Numbered from the stretch's first letter, positions 44,307 to 54,640 are shown. The stretch is 64,000 bases of DNA from Melaminivora suipulveris (GCF_003008575.1 NZ_CP027667.1:3682001-3746000); one strand, 5' to 3'. Translations and numbers: made by a program. The notes: a model not told the origin generated them from the letters alone.

Positions 44307-45671
44307 ATGCTGTTGACCATCGTTGCCTTCATCGTCGCGCTCGGGCTGCTGATCGCGGTGCACGAATACGGCCACTACCGTGTGGCCGTGGCCTGCGGCG
44401 TGAAGGTGCTGCGTTTCTCCGTGGGTTTTGGCAAACCGCTGCTGCGCTGGCAGCGGCGCGGCTCGCCGACCGAGTTCGTCATCGGCGCCTTCCCGCTGGG
44501 CGGCTATGTGCGCATGCTCGACGAGCGCGAGGCACCCGTGCCCGCGGCCGAGCGCCACCTGGCCTTCAACAACCAGCGCCTGGGCAAGCGCGCGGCCATC
44601 GTCGCCGCCGGTCCGCTGGCCAACCTGGCGCTGGCGGTGCTGCTGTATGCGCTGGTCAACTGGAGCGGCGTGCAGGAGCCGCGCGCGCTGCTGGCCAGCC
44701 CGGTGGCCGGCTCCGTCGCCCAGCAGGCCGGCCTGCGCGGTGGCGAACTGGTGCTGGCGCAGGCCATCGGCGATGACGAGAGCGCGCCGGTGCGCTCGTT
44801 CGAGGAGCTGCGCTGGGCGCTCACGCGCGGTGCGCTGGACGGCGACGACGTCACCCTCACGGTGCAAACCCGTCCCGGCGCCGGCGAACGCCAGGTGCGT
44901 CTGCCGCTGGCCGGCATGGACGTGCGCGACGCTGATGCCTCGCTGTTTCGCAAGATCGGCATCGCCGGGCCGTGGACGCGGCCGGTGCTGGGCGGCCTGG
45001 TCGCCGGAGGCGCGGCCGAGCGCGGCGGCCTGAAGGAAGGCGATCTGGTGCTGCGCGTGGGCACCACGGACATCGTCGACGGCCAGCAGCTGCGCCAAAC
45101 CATCCGCAACTCGCTGCAGGGCGGCCAGGCAGTGTCCACGCTCTGGCGCATCGAGCGCGCCGGCAAGTTGCTGGAGCTGCCCGTGACGCCCGATGTGGCG
45201 CAAGAGCAGGGCGCCGCCGTGGGCCGCATTGGCGCCTATGTGGGAGCGCCGCCGGAGATGGTCGAGGTGCGCTATGGCCCGCTGGAAGGTCTGGCGCTGG
45301 GCGCGCGCCGCACCTGGGAGGTCTCGGTGCTGACGCTGCGCATGATGGGCCGCATGCTGATCGGCGAGGCCTCGCTGAAAAATCTCAGCGGGCCGCTGAC
45401 CATTGCCGACTATGCCGGCCGCTCGGCCAGCATGGGCCTGGCGCAATACCTGACCTTTCTGGCCCTCATCAGCGTTAGCCTGGGTGTGCTGAACCTGCTG
45501 CCGCTGCCGGTCCTCGATGGGGGACACCTGATGTATTATCTTTGGGAGGCGGTCACCGGGCGGGGTGTGCCCGAAGCCTGGATGGAGCGGCTGCAGCGCG
45601 GCGGCGTGGCGGCCCTCCTGCTGATGATGACCATCGCCCTCTTCAACGACATCACCCGGCTCATTGGCTGA
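44307..45671 (+). CDS. rseP: Site-2 zinc metalloprotease RseP
   Basis: 454 residues. Zinc motif HEYGH near residue 20 in the first membrane helix, GFGKPLLRW, two periplasmic PDZ domains (about 120-290; AGSVAQQAGLRGGELV and GGAAERGGLKEGDLVLRV), and the second active-site motif LPLPVLDGGHLMYY near residue 400. It cuts membrane-spanning anti-sigma factors (RseA) in the envelope stress response and clears remnant signal peptides. Upstream of bamA, as in most Proteobacteria. Confidence 0.97.
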   Translation: MLLTIVAFIVALGLLIAVHEYGHYRVAVACGVKVLRFSVGFGKPLLRWQRRGSPTEFVIGAFPLGGYVRMLDEREAPVPAAERHLAFNNQRLGKRAAIVAAGPLANLALAVLLYALVNWSGVQEPRALLASPVAGSVAQQAGLRGGELVLAQAIGDDESAPVRSFEELRWALTRGALDGDDVTLTVQTRPGAGERQVRLPLAGMDVRDADASLFRKIGIAGPWTRPVLGGLVAGGAAERGGLKEGDLVLRVGTTDIVDGQQLRQTIRNSLQGGQAVSTLWRIERAGKLLELPVTPDVAQEQGAAVGRIGAYVGAPPEMVEVRYGPLEGLALGARRTWEVSVLTLRMMGRMLIGEASLKNLSGPLTIADYAGRSASMGLAQYLTFLALISVSLGVLNLLPLPVLDGGHLMYYLWEAVTGRGVPEAWMERLQRGGVAALLLMMTIALFNDITRLIG

Positions 45672-45722
45672 TCCTTTTTGCCGTATCTGCCGCGCAGTGC
45701 CGGCGCCAGCTTCCATTCACAC

Positions 45723-48020
45723 ATGAGAACCACCATCACTCGCCTGGGCGTGCGCACCGCAATGGCCACGGCCGCTTTCGCCATGGTCGCCAACGCAGCC
45801 TGGGCCCTGGCGCCCTTCAAGGTGCAGGACATCCGCGTGGAAGGCCTGCAGCGCGTCGAGCCCGGCACCATCTTCGCCTCGCTGCCGCTGCGCGTGGGCG
45901 ACGAGTACAACGACGACAAGGGCGCTGCCGCCATCCGCGCGCTGTTTGCGCTGGGCCTGTTCAAGGACGTGCGGCTGGAGGCTTCCGGCAACGTGCTGGT
46001 GGTGGTCGTGGAAGAGCGCCCGACCATTGCCGACGTGAACTTCGCCGGCACCAAGGAGTTCGAGAAGGACACGCTCAAAAAAGCCATGCGCGACGTCGGC
46101 CTGACCGAGGGCCGCCCCTTCGACAAGGCCCTGGCCGACCGCGCCGAGCAGGAACTCAAGCGCCAGTACATCAACCGCAGCTTGTACGGCGCCGAGGTGG
46201 TCACCACCGTGACGCCCATCGAGCGCAACCGCGTCAATCTCACCTTCACCGTGACCGAGGGCGAGCCGGCCAAGATCCGCGAGATCCGCATCGTCGGCAA
46301 CCAGGCCTTCAGCGAATCCACGCTCAAGGGCCTGTTCGACCAGGACACCGGTGGCTGGCTCAGCTGGTACACCAAGAGCAACCGCTACTCGCGCGCCAAG
46401 CTCAACGCAGATCTTGAGACGCTGCGCTCGTACTACCTGGCGCGCGGTTACCTGGAGTTCCGCATCGACTCCACGCAGGTCGCCATCTCGCCGGACAAGC
46501 AGGACATCTCGATCACCGTCAACGTGACCGAAGGGCCCAGCTACGTGGTTTCGGGCATCAAGCTGGAGGGCAACTACCTGGACCGCGACGACGAGTTCAA
46601 GTCCCTGGTCACCATCCGTCCGGGCGAGCCCTACAACGCCGACAAGGTGGCCGAGACCACCAAGGCCTTCAGCGACCACTTCGGCAACTTTGGCTTCGCC
46701 TTCGCCCGTGTCGAAGCCGTGCCGGAAATCGACCGCGAGCACAACCGCGTGGCCATCGCCCTGCGCGCCGAGCCGGCGCGCAGGGCCTATGTGCGCCGCA
46801 TCAACGTGTCGGGCAACAACCGCACGCGCGACGAAGTCATCCGCCGCGAGTTCCGCCAATTCGAGGCCTCCTGGTACGACGGCGACAAGATCAAGCTCTC
46901 GCGCGATCGCGTGGACCGCCTGGGCTACTTCACCGAAGTCAACGTAGAGACGCAGGAAGTGCCCGGTGCGCCCGACCAGGTGGACATCGTGGTGAACGTG
47001 CAAGAGAAACCCACTGGCTCGCTGCAGCTGGGCGCGGGTTTTTCCAGCGCCGAGAAGGTCTCGCTGTCGTTCGGCATCAAGCAGGAGAACGTCTTCGGCT
47101 CGGGCAACTACCTGGGCGTGGACGTCAATACCAGCAAATACCGCCGCACGCTGGTGCTGTCCACGACGGATCCGTACTTCACCAAGGACGGCGTGTCGCG
47201 CACGCTGGACCTGTACTACCGCACCGCGCGGCCCTACGAGGACCAGGGTGGCAACTATCAGCTGGTAACCGCCGGCGCCAGCGTGCGCTTTGGCGTGCCG
47301 TTCAGCGAGACCGACACGGTGTTCTTCGGCGGCGGCGCCGAGCAGACCAAGATCAAGGCCGGCACCAACATCCCGGCGGCCTACCTGTCGTATGCCGAGA
47401 AGTTCGGCGCCACCAGTGTCGCCGTGCCACTGACCATCGGCTGGTCGCGCGATGATCGCGACAGCGCTTTGGCACCCAACTCGGGCCGTTACCAGCGCCT
47501 GAACTCGGAATGGTCCATCGCCGGCGATGCGCGTTACGTCCGCGCCAACTACCAGTACCAGCAGTACATCCCGCTGACCAAGCAGTTCACGCTGGCCTTC
47601 AACGGCGAGCTGGGCGCGGGCAAGGGCATGAACGGGCGGCCGTTCCCGGTGTTCAAGAACTTCTACTCGGGCGGCCTGGGCTCGGTGCGCGGCTTCGACC
47701 AGGGCACGCTGGGCCCGCGCGACGTGACCGGCGCGTCGCTGGGCGGCCCCAAGAAGATCACGCTGAACGCCGAGCTGATAGCACCCTTCCCAGGGGCCGG
47801 CAACGACCGCACGCTGCGCTGGTTCGCTTTCGTCGACGCCGGCAACGTCTACGGCGAAAACGAGAAGTGGGAGCTCAGCGAGATGCGCGCCTCCGCGGGC
47901 CTGGGCCTGAGCTGGATCTCGCCGCTGGGCCCGCTGCGCCTGGCCTTCGCCCAGCCGGTGCGCAAGTTCGCCGGCGATAGAATCCAGAAACTGCAATTCC
48001 AGATCGGAACGTCCTTCTAA
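45723..48020 (+). CDS. bamA: Outer membrane protein assembly factor BamA
   Basis: 765 residues. Signal peptide (about 1-28, ending AWA), five POTRA domains (about 30-430, beginning FKVQDIRVEGLQRVEPGTIF) and a 16-stranded C-terminal beta barrel. The conserved barrel loop VRGF is present in GLGSVRGFDQGTLGPRD, and the C-terminal beta-signal ends in Phe (FQIGTSF). BamA inserts outer membrane proteins. The ATG at 45723 starts the signal peptide. The stop overlaps the ompH start by one base. Confidence 0.98.
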   Translation: MRTTITRLGVRTAMATAAFAMVANAAWALAPFKVQDIRVEGLQRVEPGTIFASLPLRVGDEYNDDKGAAAIRALFALGLFKDVRLEASGNVLVVVVEERPTIADVNFAGTKEFEKDTLKKAMRDVGLTEGRPFDKALADRAEQELKRQYINRSLYGAEVVTTVTPIERNRVNLTFTVTEGEPAKIREIRIVGNQAFSESTLKGLFDQDTGGWLSWYTKSNRYSRAKLNADLETLRSYYLARGYLEFRIDSTQVAISPDKQDISITVNVTEGPSYVVSGIKLEGNYLDRDDEFKSLVTIRPGEPYNADKVAETTKAFSDHFGNFGFAFARVEAVPEIDREHNRVAIALRAEPARRAYVRRINVSGNNRTRDEVIRREFRQFEASWYDGDKIKLSRDRVDRLGYFTEVNVETQEVPGAPDQVDIVVNVQEKPTGSLQLGAGFSSAEKVSLSFGIKQENVFGSGNYLGVDVNTSKYRRTLVLSTTDPYFTKDGVSRTLDLYYRTARPYEDQGGNYQLVTAGASVRFGVPFSETDTVFFGGGAEQTKIKAGTNIPAAYLSYAEKFGATSVAVPLTIGWSRDDRDSALAPNSGRYQRLNSEWSIAGDARYVRANYQYQQYIPLTKQFTLAFNGELGAGKGMNGRPFPVFKNFYSGGLGSVRGFDQGTLGPRDVTGASLGGPKKITLNAELIAPFPGAGNDRTLRWFAFVDAGNVYGENEKWELSEMRASAGLGLSWISPLGPLRLAFAQPVRKFAGDRIQKLQFQIGTSF

Positions 48021-48550
48021 TGAAATCGTTTGCTCGTCATCTGCCCGTAGCCCTGCTGCTGGGCGCCATGGCCATCGCCGCACCCGCGCAGGCCCAGGAA
48101 TTCAAGGCCGGCTTCGTCAACACCGACCGCGTCTTCCGCGAAGCCAATTCGGCCAAGGCCGCGCAGGCCAAGCTGGAGCAGGAGTTCTCGCGCCGCGAGA
48201 AGGAACTCGTCGACCAGGGCAACGCCCTGAAGAGCGCCACCGAGAAGTTCGAACGCGAGGCGCCCACCATGGCCGAGAGCCAGCGCACCACGCGCCAGCG
48301 CCAGCTGGTCGACCAGGACCGTGACTTCCAGAGGAAGCGCCGCGAGTTCCAGGAAGACCTGACCGCGCGCAAGAACGAAGAGTTGAGCCAGGTGCTGGAA
48401 CGCGCCAACCGGGTCGTCAAGCAGGTGGCCGAGGCCGAGAAGTACGACGTCATCCTGCAGGAAGCCGTGTACATCAACCCCAGGCACGACATCACCGACA
48501 AGGTCATCAAGGCCATGAACGCGGCCGCCACCGGCGGCAACGGCAAGTAA
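48020..48550 (+). CDS. ompH: Periplasmic chaperone Skp/OmpH
   Basis: 176 residues: signal peptide (1-25, ending AQA), a short beta part (FKAGFVNTDRVFREAN) and two long helices rich in Lys, Arg, Glu and Gln (about 45-140) that form the tentacles of the trimer. Skp shields unfolded outer membrane proteins on their way to BamA, encoded just before it. Coupled to bamA by the overlap TAATG. Confidence 0.95.
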   Translation: MKSFARHLPVALLLGAMAIAAPAQAQEFKAGFVNTDRVFREANSAKAAQAKLEQEFSRREKELVDQGNALKSATEKFEREAPTMAESQRTTRQRQLVDQDRDFQRKRREFQEDLTARKNEELSQVLERANRVVKQVAEAEKYDVILQEAVYINPRHDITDKVIKAMNAAATGGNGK

Positions 48551-48592
48551 GACGGCTTTTTCCAGCGCGGTGCAGCAGATGGGTGACGACGC

Positions 48593-49591
48593 GTGAGCGT
48601 GCGGCTCGGGCAGGTCGTCGATGCGCTGGGCGGCGAGCTCCATGGAGCAGGCAGGGACACCGAGATCGCCCGCATCGCGCCGCTGGACAGCGCCGGCCCT
48701 GACGCGCTGTCCTTCCTGAACAACCCGCGCTACCAGTCGCAGCTCGCCACCTCGCAGGCGGCCTGCGTGATCGTGGCGCCCGCCCTGCGCGAAGCGGCAC
48801 TGGCGCGCGGCGCCTGCATCGTCACTCCCGACCCTTATGTCTACTTCGCGCGCGTGACGCAGCTCTGGGCGCGCCTGCACGGCCGCGGCGCGGCGCCCGG
48901 CGTGCACCCCAGCGCCGTGGTACACGAGAGCGCGCAGGTCCATCCCACCGCCAGCGTCGGCCCGCTGTGCGTGGTCGAGCGCGGCGCAGTGATCGGCGCG
49001 CACACCCGGCTGGCGTCGCGCGTCACCGTGGGCGCCGATTGCGCCATCGGCGAGCGCTGCATCCTGCACCCCGGCGTGGTCATCGGCGCCGACGGCTTCG
49101 GCTTTGCCAACGAGGGCGGCGTGTGGATCAAGATCGAGCAGCTGGGCGCCGTGCGCATCGGCGACGACGTGGAGATCGGCGCCAATACCTGCATCGACCG
49201 CGGCGCGCTGGGCGACACCGTGATCGAGGATGGCGTCAAGCTCGACAACCTGATCCAGATCGCGCACAACGTGCACATCGGCAAGAACACCGCCATGGCT
49301 GGCTGCTCAGCCGTGGCTGGCAGCACCACGATCGGCGCGCACTGCACCATCGCCGGGGCGGCTTCCATCGTCGGCCACCTGCAATTGGCGGACAATGTGC
49401 ATGTCTCCACCAACACGGTGGTCACGCACTCGATCTCGCGTCCCGGTCACTACACCGGGGTGTTTCCCATGGACGAGAATGCCCAGTGGGAAAAGAACGC
49501 CGCCACGCTGCGCCAGCTCTATCGCCTGCGCGAGCGCATCAAGGCTCTCGAACGCAAAAACCAGGACGGCCCGGCCGCGACACAACAATGA
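48593..49591 (+). CDS. lpxD: UDP-3-O-(3-hydroxyacyl)glucosamine N-acyltransferase
   Basis: 332 residues. N-terminal uridine-binding domain ([14 protein letters not shown]) and a left-handed beta helix of hexapeptide repeats (about 100-290), with the catalytic-His region near [17 protein letters not shown]. It adds the second acyl chain in lipid A synthesis. Starts with GTG at 48593; its stop overlaps the fabZ ATG. Acyl-chain length cannot be predicted. Confidence 0.97.
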   Translation: MSVRLGQVVDALGGELHGAGRDTEIARIAPLDSAGPDALSFLNNPRYQSQLATSQAACVIVAPALREAALARGACIVTPDPYVYFARVTQLWARLHGRGAAPGVHPSAVVHESAQVHPTASVGPLCVVERGAVIGAHTRLASRVTVGADCAIGERCILHPGVVIGADGFGFANEGGVWIKIEQLGAVRIGDDVEIGANTCIDRGALGDTVIEDGVKLDNLIQIAHNVHIGKNTAMAGCSAVAGSTTIGAHCTIAGAASIVGHLQLADNVHVSTNTVVTHSISRPGHYTGVFPMDENAQWEKNAATLRQLYRLRERIKALERKNQDGPAATQQ

Positions 49592-50028
49592 TGGACATCC
49601 ACCAAATCCTCAAGCTCCTCCCGCACCGCTATCCCTTTTTGCTGGTGGACCGCGTGGTGGAGCTCGAGCGCGGCAAACGTATCCAGGCGATCAAGAACGT
49701 GACCATCAACGAGCCGTTCTTCACCGGGCACTTCCCGGCGCGGCCTGTGATGCCTGGCGTGCTGATGCTCGAAGCGCTGGCGCAGGTGGCGGGCTTGTTG
49801 TCGTTTGACATGATGGGCGAGGCGCCGGGCGACGACAAAGTGTTCTATTTCGTCGGCATCGACGGCGCTCGTTTCAAGCGGCCGGTGGAGCCGGGCGATC
49901 AGCTGATTCTGGAGATCGAGCTGGATCGCATCAAGGGCGGCATCTACAAGTTCAAGGGCTGCGCGCGCGTGGGCGACAGCATGGCCTGCGAGGCCGAGAT
50001 CATGTGCACCATGCGCACCGTGGCCTGA
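49588..50028 (+). CDS. fabZ: 3-hydroxyacyl-[ACP] dehydratase
   Basis: 146 residues of hot-dog fold. [14 protein letters not shown], the catalytic His in [20 protein letters not shown] and the catalytic Glu in the same helix are intact. It dehydrates beta-hydroxyacyl-ACP in fatty acid synthesis, competing with lipid A acyltransferases for hydroxyacyl-ACP, which explains its position between lpxD and lpxA. ATG 49588 overlaps the lpxD stop. Confidence 0.98.
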   Translation: MMDIHQILKLLPHRYPFLLVDRVVELERGKRIQAIKNVTINEPFFTGHFPARPVMPGVLMLEALAQVAGLLSFDMMGEAPGDDKVFYFVGIDGARFKRPVEPGDQLILEIELDRIKGGIYKFKGCARVGDSMACEAEIMCTMRTVA

Positions 50029-50053
50029 CGCGTTGGCACGGGCAGGGCGCCGC

Positions 50054-50854
50054 GTGAGCTCCAGCAGCCTCATCCACCCCACCGCCATCGTCGACCGCGC
50101 CGCCGAGCTGGACGGCTCGGTCGCGGTGGGACCGTACGCCGTCATCGGCCCGCACGTACGCATCGGCGCGCGCACGCGCATTGGCGCGCATTGCGTGATC
50201 GAAGGGCGCACGACCATCGGCGCGGACAACCGCATCCACCAGTTCGCCTCGCTGGGCGCCGCGCCGCAGGACAAGAAATACGCCGGCGAGCCCACGCGCC
50301 TGGTCATCGGCGAGCGCAACACCATCCGCGAGTTCTGCACTTTCAACACTGGCACCGTGCAGGACTGCGGCGAGACCCGCATCGGCGACGACAACTGGAT
50401 CATGGCCTACGTGCACATCGCGCACGACTGCGTGGTGGGCTGCCAGACGGTGCTGGCCAACAACGCCACGCTGGCCGGGCACGTGCACGTGGGCGACCAC
50501 GTCATCATCGGCGGGCTGACCGGCATCCACCAGTTCTGCCACGTCGGCGCGCACGCCATGGCCGGCTTTGCCAGCCACGTGTCGCAGGACGTGCCGCCCT
50601 TCATGATGGTCGACGGCAACCCGCTGGCCGTGCGCGGGTTGAACACCGAGGGGTTGCGCCGCCGGGGCTTTTCCGCGGCGCGCGTCGCCGCGCTCAAGCA
50701 GGCCTACCGCCTGCTGTATCGCCAGGGCCTGACGCTGGAGGCGGCGCTGGCCGCCATGCAAGCCCAGGTGCGCGATCTGCCCGCCGAAGACGCCGCCGAC
50801 GTGCAGCTGCTGCGCGACTTCGTCGCCGCGTCGCGGCGCGGCATCGCCCGCTGA
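50054..50854 (+). CDS. lpxA: UDP-N-acetylglucosamine O-acyltransferase
   Basis: 266 residues starting at GTG 50054. Hexapeptide beta-helix from [26 protein letters not shown], catalytic His in [27 protein letters not shown] turn and a C-terminal helical domain ([22 protein letters not shown]). First step of lipid A synthesis. Upstream in-frame TTG at 50033 rejected because family proteins begin near [11 protein letters not shown]. Confidence 0.97.
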   Translation: MSSSSLIHPTAIVDRAAELDGSVAVGPYAVIGPHVRIGARTRIGAHCVIEGRTTIGADNRIHQFASLGAAPQDKKYAGEPTRLVIGERNTIREFCTFNTGTVQDCGETRIGDDNWIMAYVHIAHDCVVGCQTVLANNATLAGHVHVGDHVIIGGLTGIHQFCHVGAHAMAGFASHVSQDVPPFMMVDGNPLAVRGLNTEGLRRRGFSAARVAALKQAYRLLYRQGLTLEAALAAMQAQVRDLPAEDAADVQLLRDFVAASRRGIAR

Positions 50855-50876
50855 CACGGGGCCATAGGCGCTTGCC

Positions 50877-52037
50877 ATGCACAGCCCACCGCGCATCGCC
50901 CTGGTGGCCGGCGAGACGTCCGGCGACCTTCTCGCAGGCCTGCTGCTGGACGGGCTGCATGTCCAGTGGCCGCAGCTTGCCAGCTTCGGCATAGGCGGCC
51001 CGCGCATGACCGAGCGCGGCTTTGACGCCTGGTGGTCCAGCGAGCGCCTGGCCGTGCACGGCTACAGCGTTGAACTCGTGCGGCGGCTGTTGGGCATCGT
51101 GCAGATCCGCAAGCGGCTGCGCGCGCGGCTGCTGAGCGCCGACCGACCTCACGTCTTCATCGGCGTGGACGCCCCCGATTTCAACCTCGGCCTGGAGGCC
51201 GACCTGCGCCGCGCCGGCGTCAAGACGGTGCACTTCGTCTGCCCGTCCATCTGGGCCTGGCGCCCTGAGCGCGTGCACAAGATCCGCGCGGCGTGCGATC
51301 ACGTGCTGTGCATCTTTCCCTTCGAGCCCGAACTGCTGGCGCGCCACGGCATCGCCGCCAGCTACGTCGGCCATCCGCTGGCGAACGTCATCCCCATGCA
51401 GCCCGACCGCGCGGGTGCGCGGCGCGCCCTGGGCCTGGATGGCGATGACGAGGTGCTGGCCATCCTGCCCGGCAGCCGCTCCGCCGAGGTGGCTTACCTG
51501 GCATCCACGTTCTTTCAGGCCGCAGCCCTGGTGAAACAAGCGCGTCCAGCTATCAAAATAGTAGTTCCAGCGGTGCCCGCGCTGCGCACGCGGCTGGAGC
51601 GCGCGGCGCGCGACTGCGGCATGCAGGAGGCGATCACCCTTGTGGACGGCCAGTCGCACACTGTTCTCGCCGCCTGCGACGCGACGCTGATCGCCAGCGG
51701 CACGGCGACGCTGGAAGCAGCCTTGTTCAAGCGCCCCATGGTCATCGCCTACCGCATGCATCCGTGGAGCTGGCGCCTGATGCGCGGCAAGCAGTTGCAG
51801 CCCTGGGTGGGCCTGCCCAACATCCTGTGCCGCGACTTCATTGTTCCCGAGCTGCTGCAGGACGCGGCCACGCCGCAGGCCCTGGCTGCCGCGGCGCTCG
51901 ACTGGCTGGACGCCGCGCAGAGCGATCCGGCGCGGCTGGCCGCGCTGCACGACCGCTTCGCCGCGCTGCACGGGAGCCTGCGGCGCGACACCCCACGCCT
52001 TGCCGCCGATGCCGTGCGCACACTTTTGGAGGCCTGA
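50877..52037 (+). CDS. lpxB: Lipid-A-disaccharide synthase
   Basis: 386 residues of GT-B fold. [14 protein letters not shown] at the N-terminus, [41 protein letters not shown] and the [21 protein letters not shown] segment with the catalytic residues. It joins two acylated glucosamines to lipid A disaccharide. Residues about 219-230 ([12 protein letters not shown]) are encoded by the right half of a repeat copy (51531-51564). Confidence 0.97.
   Translation: MHSPPRIALVAGETSGDLLAGLLLDGLHVQWPQLASFGIGGPRMTERGFDAWWSSERLAVHGYSVELVRRLLGIVQIRKRLRARLLSADRPHVFIGVDAPDFNLGLEADLRRAGVKTVHFVCPSIWAWRPERVHKIRAACDHVLCIFPFEPELLARHGIAASYVGHPLANVIPMQPDRAGARRALGLDGDDEVLAILPGSRSAEVAYLASTFFQAAALVKQARPAIKIVVPAVPALRTRLERAARDCGMQEAITLVDGQSHTVLAACDATLIASGTATLEAALFKRPMVIAYRMHPWSWRLMRGKQLQPWVGLPNILCRDFIVPELLQDAATPQALAAAALDWLDAAQSDPARLAALHDRFAALHGSLRRDTPRLAADAVRTLLEA
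51531..51564 (+). repeat. 54-bp interspersed repeat, copy 10 (partial, in frame inside lpxB)
   Basis: Right half only: GTGAAACAAGCGCGTCCAGC then TATCAAAATAGTAG. Compare GTAGATCAATCGCAGGCAGC, TATCAAAATAATAG in copy 4. The left half is not convincing. Confidence 0.7.
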
Positions 52038-52041
52038 ACAG

Positions 52042-52644
52042 ATGAGCCTGGACTGGTTCAAACCCGGCCTGCTGGCGGGCGTGGACGAGGCCGGCCGCGG
52101 TCCCCTGGCCGGCCCGGTGGTGGCGGCCGCAGTCATCCTCGATGACGCGCGCCCCATCGCCGGCCTGGCCGACTCCAAGGCCCTCAGCGTCGCGCGCCGC
52201 GAGCGGCTGTACGACGACATCTGCGCGCACGCGCTGTGCGTGAGCATCGCGCAGGCCAGCGTCCACGAGATCGACGAGCTGAACATCCTGCAGGCGACGC
52301 TGCTGGCCATGCGCCGCGCCGTCGCCGGCTTGCGCCTGAAACCCGCGCGCGTGCAGGTCGACGGCAACCGCCTGCCGGTGCTGGACGTGCCGGCCGAGGC
52401 CATCGTGCGCGGCGACGCGCGCGTGGCCGCCATCTCGGCGGCATCCATCCTGGCCAAAGTCACGCGCGACCGCTGGTGCCGGCAGCTGCACGACCAATAC
52501 CCGCACTACGGTTTTGCCAGCCACAAGGGTTACGGCACAGCCGAGCATCTGGCGGCGCTGGCCCGGCACGGCGCCTGCCCCGAGCATCGGCGCTCCTTTG
52601 CCCCGGTGGCGCGCACCCTACAACAAGCCTCCCTCTGCGCCTGA
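52042..52644 (+). CDS. rnhB: Ribonuclease HII
   Basis: 200 residues. Catalytic motif [19 protein letters not shown] (Asp-Glu pair at about 14-15), DSKALS, the third and fourth acidic residues in VDGNRLP and [14 protein letters not shown]. It cuts RNA of RNA-DNA hybrids and removes misincorporated ribonucleotides. ATG at 52042 is four bases after the lpxB stop, and its stop overlaps the next ATG. Confidence 0.97.
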   Translation: MSLDWFKPGLLAGVDEAGRGPLAGPVVAAAVILDDARPIAGLADSKALSVARRERLYDDICAHALCVSIAQASVHEIDELNILQATLLAMRRAVAGLRLKPARVQVDGNRLPVLDVPAEAIVRGDARVAAISAASILAKVTRDRWCRQLHDQYPHYGFASHKGYGTAEHLAALARHGACPEHRRSFAPVARTLQQASLCA

Positions 52645-53474
52645 TGCCCACGCCCGCGCCGTTCATCCTCGTGCAGTCAGCCGGCAACGCGCTGGTCAAG
52701 GAGCTGCGCCGCCTCGCGCACGACAGCACCGCCTATCGCAAGGCGGGCCGTGTCTGGGTCGAGGGAGACCACCTGTGCAGCGCGGCCCTGGCGCGTGGCC
52801 GCAAACCAGCCTTGGCGGTGTTTTCTGAGTCTTATTGGCCTCGGGTCGGCGTGGAATATACGCAAGCAGCTATGAAAAACATAGTGATTGCCGACGCGCT
52901 GTGGGCGGCCATCACCGCGCTGGAGTCGCCCGCCCATATGGGCTTCGTGCTCGATCTGCCGGGCGACGCGCGCCTTGTGCCCGATGCGCCCACCGTGGTG
53001 CTGGATCGGCTGCAGGACGCCGGCAACGTCGGCTCCATCCTGCGCAGCGCGGCAGCGTTCGGCTTTACACAGATAGCGGCCATCAAGGGCACGGCGGCGC
53101 TGTGGTCGCCCAAAGTGCTGCGCGCGGGCATGGGTGCGCACTTTGGGCTGCGGCTGGTGGAAGCGCTGGACGAGACGGCGCTGGCCGAGCAACTGCAGGT
53201 GCCGCTGCTGGCCACCAGCTCGCACCAGGGCGACCACCTGCACCGTGCAAAGCTGCCCTGGCCCTGCGGCTGGGTCCTGGGCCACGAGGGACAGGGCGTC
53301 TCGCCCACCCTGGAAGGGCGCGCGGCCCAGCGCATCCGCATCACGCAGCCGGGCGGCGAAGAGTCGCTGAACGTGGCGGCCGCCGCCGCCATCTGCCTGC
53401 ACGCGAGCACGGCGGCACGCGCAGGCGCATCCGCAGGCCCGGCGTCCGGATGCGAAAGCGCCGCGCCGCCCTGA
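52644..53474 (+). CDS. TrmH/SpoU-family rRNA or tRNA 2'-O-methyltransferase
   Basis: 276 residues. N-terminal substrate-binding domain (VQSAGNALVKELRRLAHDSTAYRKAGRVWVEGDHLCSAAL) and knotted SPOUT domain with motif 1 LQDAGNVGSILRSAAAFG, motif 2 WVLGHEGQGVS and motif 3 RITQPGGEESLNVAAAAAI. It uses SAM to methylate the 2'-OH of an RNA nucleoside; the target (possibly 23S rRNA, RlmB-like) is not determined. Residues about 63-80 (WPRVGVEYTQAAMKNIV) are encoded by repeat copy 11. ATG overlaps the rnhB stop. Confidence 0.9.
   Translation: MPTPAPFILVQSAGNALVKELRRLAHDSTAYRKAGRVWVEGDHLCSAALARGRKPALAVFSESYWPRVGVEYTQAAMKNIVIADALWAAITALESPAHMGFVLDLPGDARLVPDAPTVVLDRLQDAGNVGSILRSAAAFGFTQIAAIKGTAALWSPKVLRAGMGAHFGLRLVEALDETALAEQLQVPLLATSSHQGDHLHRAKLPWPCGWVLGHEGQGVSPTLEGRAAQRIRITQPGGEESLNVAAAAAICLHASTAARAGASAGPASGCESAAPP
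52831..52884 (+). repeat. 54-bp interspersed repeat, copy 11 (in frame inside the SpoU methyltransferase gene)
   Basis: CTTATTGGCC start (diverged), GTCGGCGTGGAATATACGCA (52845-52864), AGCAGCTATGAAAAACATAG (52865-52884). The ends and central block match intergenic copies closely. Confidence 0.8.
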
Positions 53475-53489
53475 GCGTGTGGCGCTCCC

Positions 53490-54421
53490 TCAGTAGCGAT
53501 AGATTGCCGCCAGCCCGCTCTTGGTCGGCATCCGGTCAGTCGGTACCACGACCACCTCGCCGCCGTTTTTCATGACCAGCTCGGCCACGTCGTCCAGCAG
53601 GTCGTCGATCTCCGGGTTGGCCAACTCGTCGAACTCGATACGCCCGGTCTGCCGATCCATACGCCCGGGAATGTGCTTTTCGGCTTCGACCAACAGCGTC
53701 GCCACGCGGCCTTCGCCCGCAGCGCGCGCGACTCCTGCCAGATCGCTCTCAGCCTCGCCGCGCGCCTGTGCCGCGCCAAAGGTGTCGACCAGGCCAGCCA
53801 GCCGCTCCAGATACAAGGGCTCGACCAGTTGCCAGGCGCGCTTGCTCAGCTCCTCGATCAGCCCCCGATCCAGCGCACGCAGGAATTTTTCCGCGTCGCT
53901 GTCGAGGATGTTGGAGTTGTCCGTGCGCAGCGCATCGGCGCTGACCTGCGGCACCGCCGGGTGTAGCTCCACCGGCATCAGGCCATAGCGGTTGCCCTCA
54001 TACAGCGTCACGCTGTCGCGGCTCAGGCTCAGCACCTGGTAGTCGCCGGCCGACTGCAAGGTGCGCAGCAGCGGCTTGAGGTGAAACCTGTCCGCCACGA
54101 TGGCCAGGTCGGGCATGGGGCGGTTGACGTGGTAGATGCGGAAAAACCCCGGCGCACTCAGGCAAACCAGGCCATCGGCCGTGTGCTGCCAGAAATCGTA
54201 GTCATCGGCCAGCTTGCGCAGCGGCGCCAGCAGCGGCTCGGAGTCGTGCTGGAATACTGCTGCGCCAGCGACGCCTCCAGCTCCTTGAGCAGATTGCCGA
54301 ACTGGATCGGATGGCCGGCATTGTCCGGATGCGAGCGGTGCGTGCGCTGGTACAGCGACAGGCAGGGCGGCTGGGCGTCAAACAGTTTTTTGGTCAAGAA
54401 ATCCGACTGCAGTGTGTCCAT
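53490..54421 (-). pseudogene. baeRF-type (release-factor-like) protein gene, frameshifted
   Basis: The start part (ATG 54419-54421, MDTLQSDFLTKKLFDAQPPCLSLYQRTHR, then PIQFGNLLKELEASLAQQYS) and the end part (DSEPLLAPLRKLADDYDFW, then PMPDLAIVADRFHLKPLLRTL) belong to one protein of the bacterial archaeo-eukaryotic release factor family (baeRF3-like). They lie in different frames. The break is near 54253, where adding one C in the sense strand (TTCC to TTCCC, giving YSQHDSE) restores a single frame of about 310 residues. Downstream, an ATG at 54116 could start a 208-residue fragment. Either a recent inactivating deletion or a sequencing error in a homopolymer. Confidence 0.75.
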
Positions 54422-54595
54422 GGGGGTCCTCCTTCGTGTCAATCGATGAACATCGGGGACCGTAACATCCACAGCATGGGCAGAGATGTAGGCCGGGCGC
54501 GTCATTGTCCGCAGCCACTCGCCGCATGACCGGAACGCGCCTGGGCGGTCACAAAGATATCGACGGCAGCAAGCCCTCGCCGCGCCTGAAAAAGC

Positions 54596-54627
54596 AAAAA
54601 CCCCGCTATTCTTTGAATAGCAGGGTT
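54596..54627 (-). terminator. Terminator of tRNA-Thr
   Basis: Minus-strand stem AACCCTGCTATT (54627-54616) pairs with AATAGCGGGGTT (54610-54599) with one mismatch, followed by a T-run (A-run 54596-54600). Confidence 0.8.
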
Positions 54628-54640
54628 TAGTTGTATGCCT

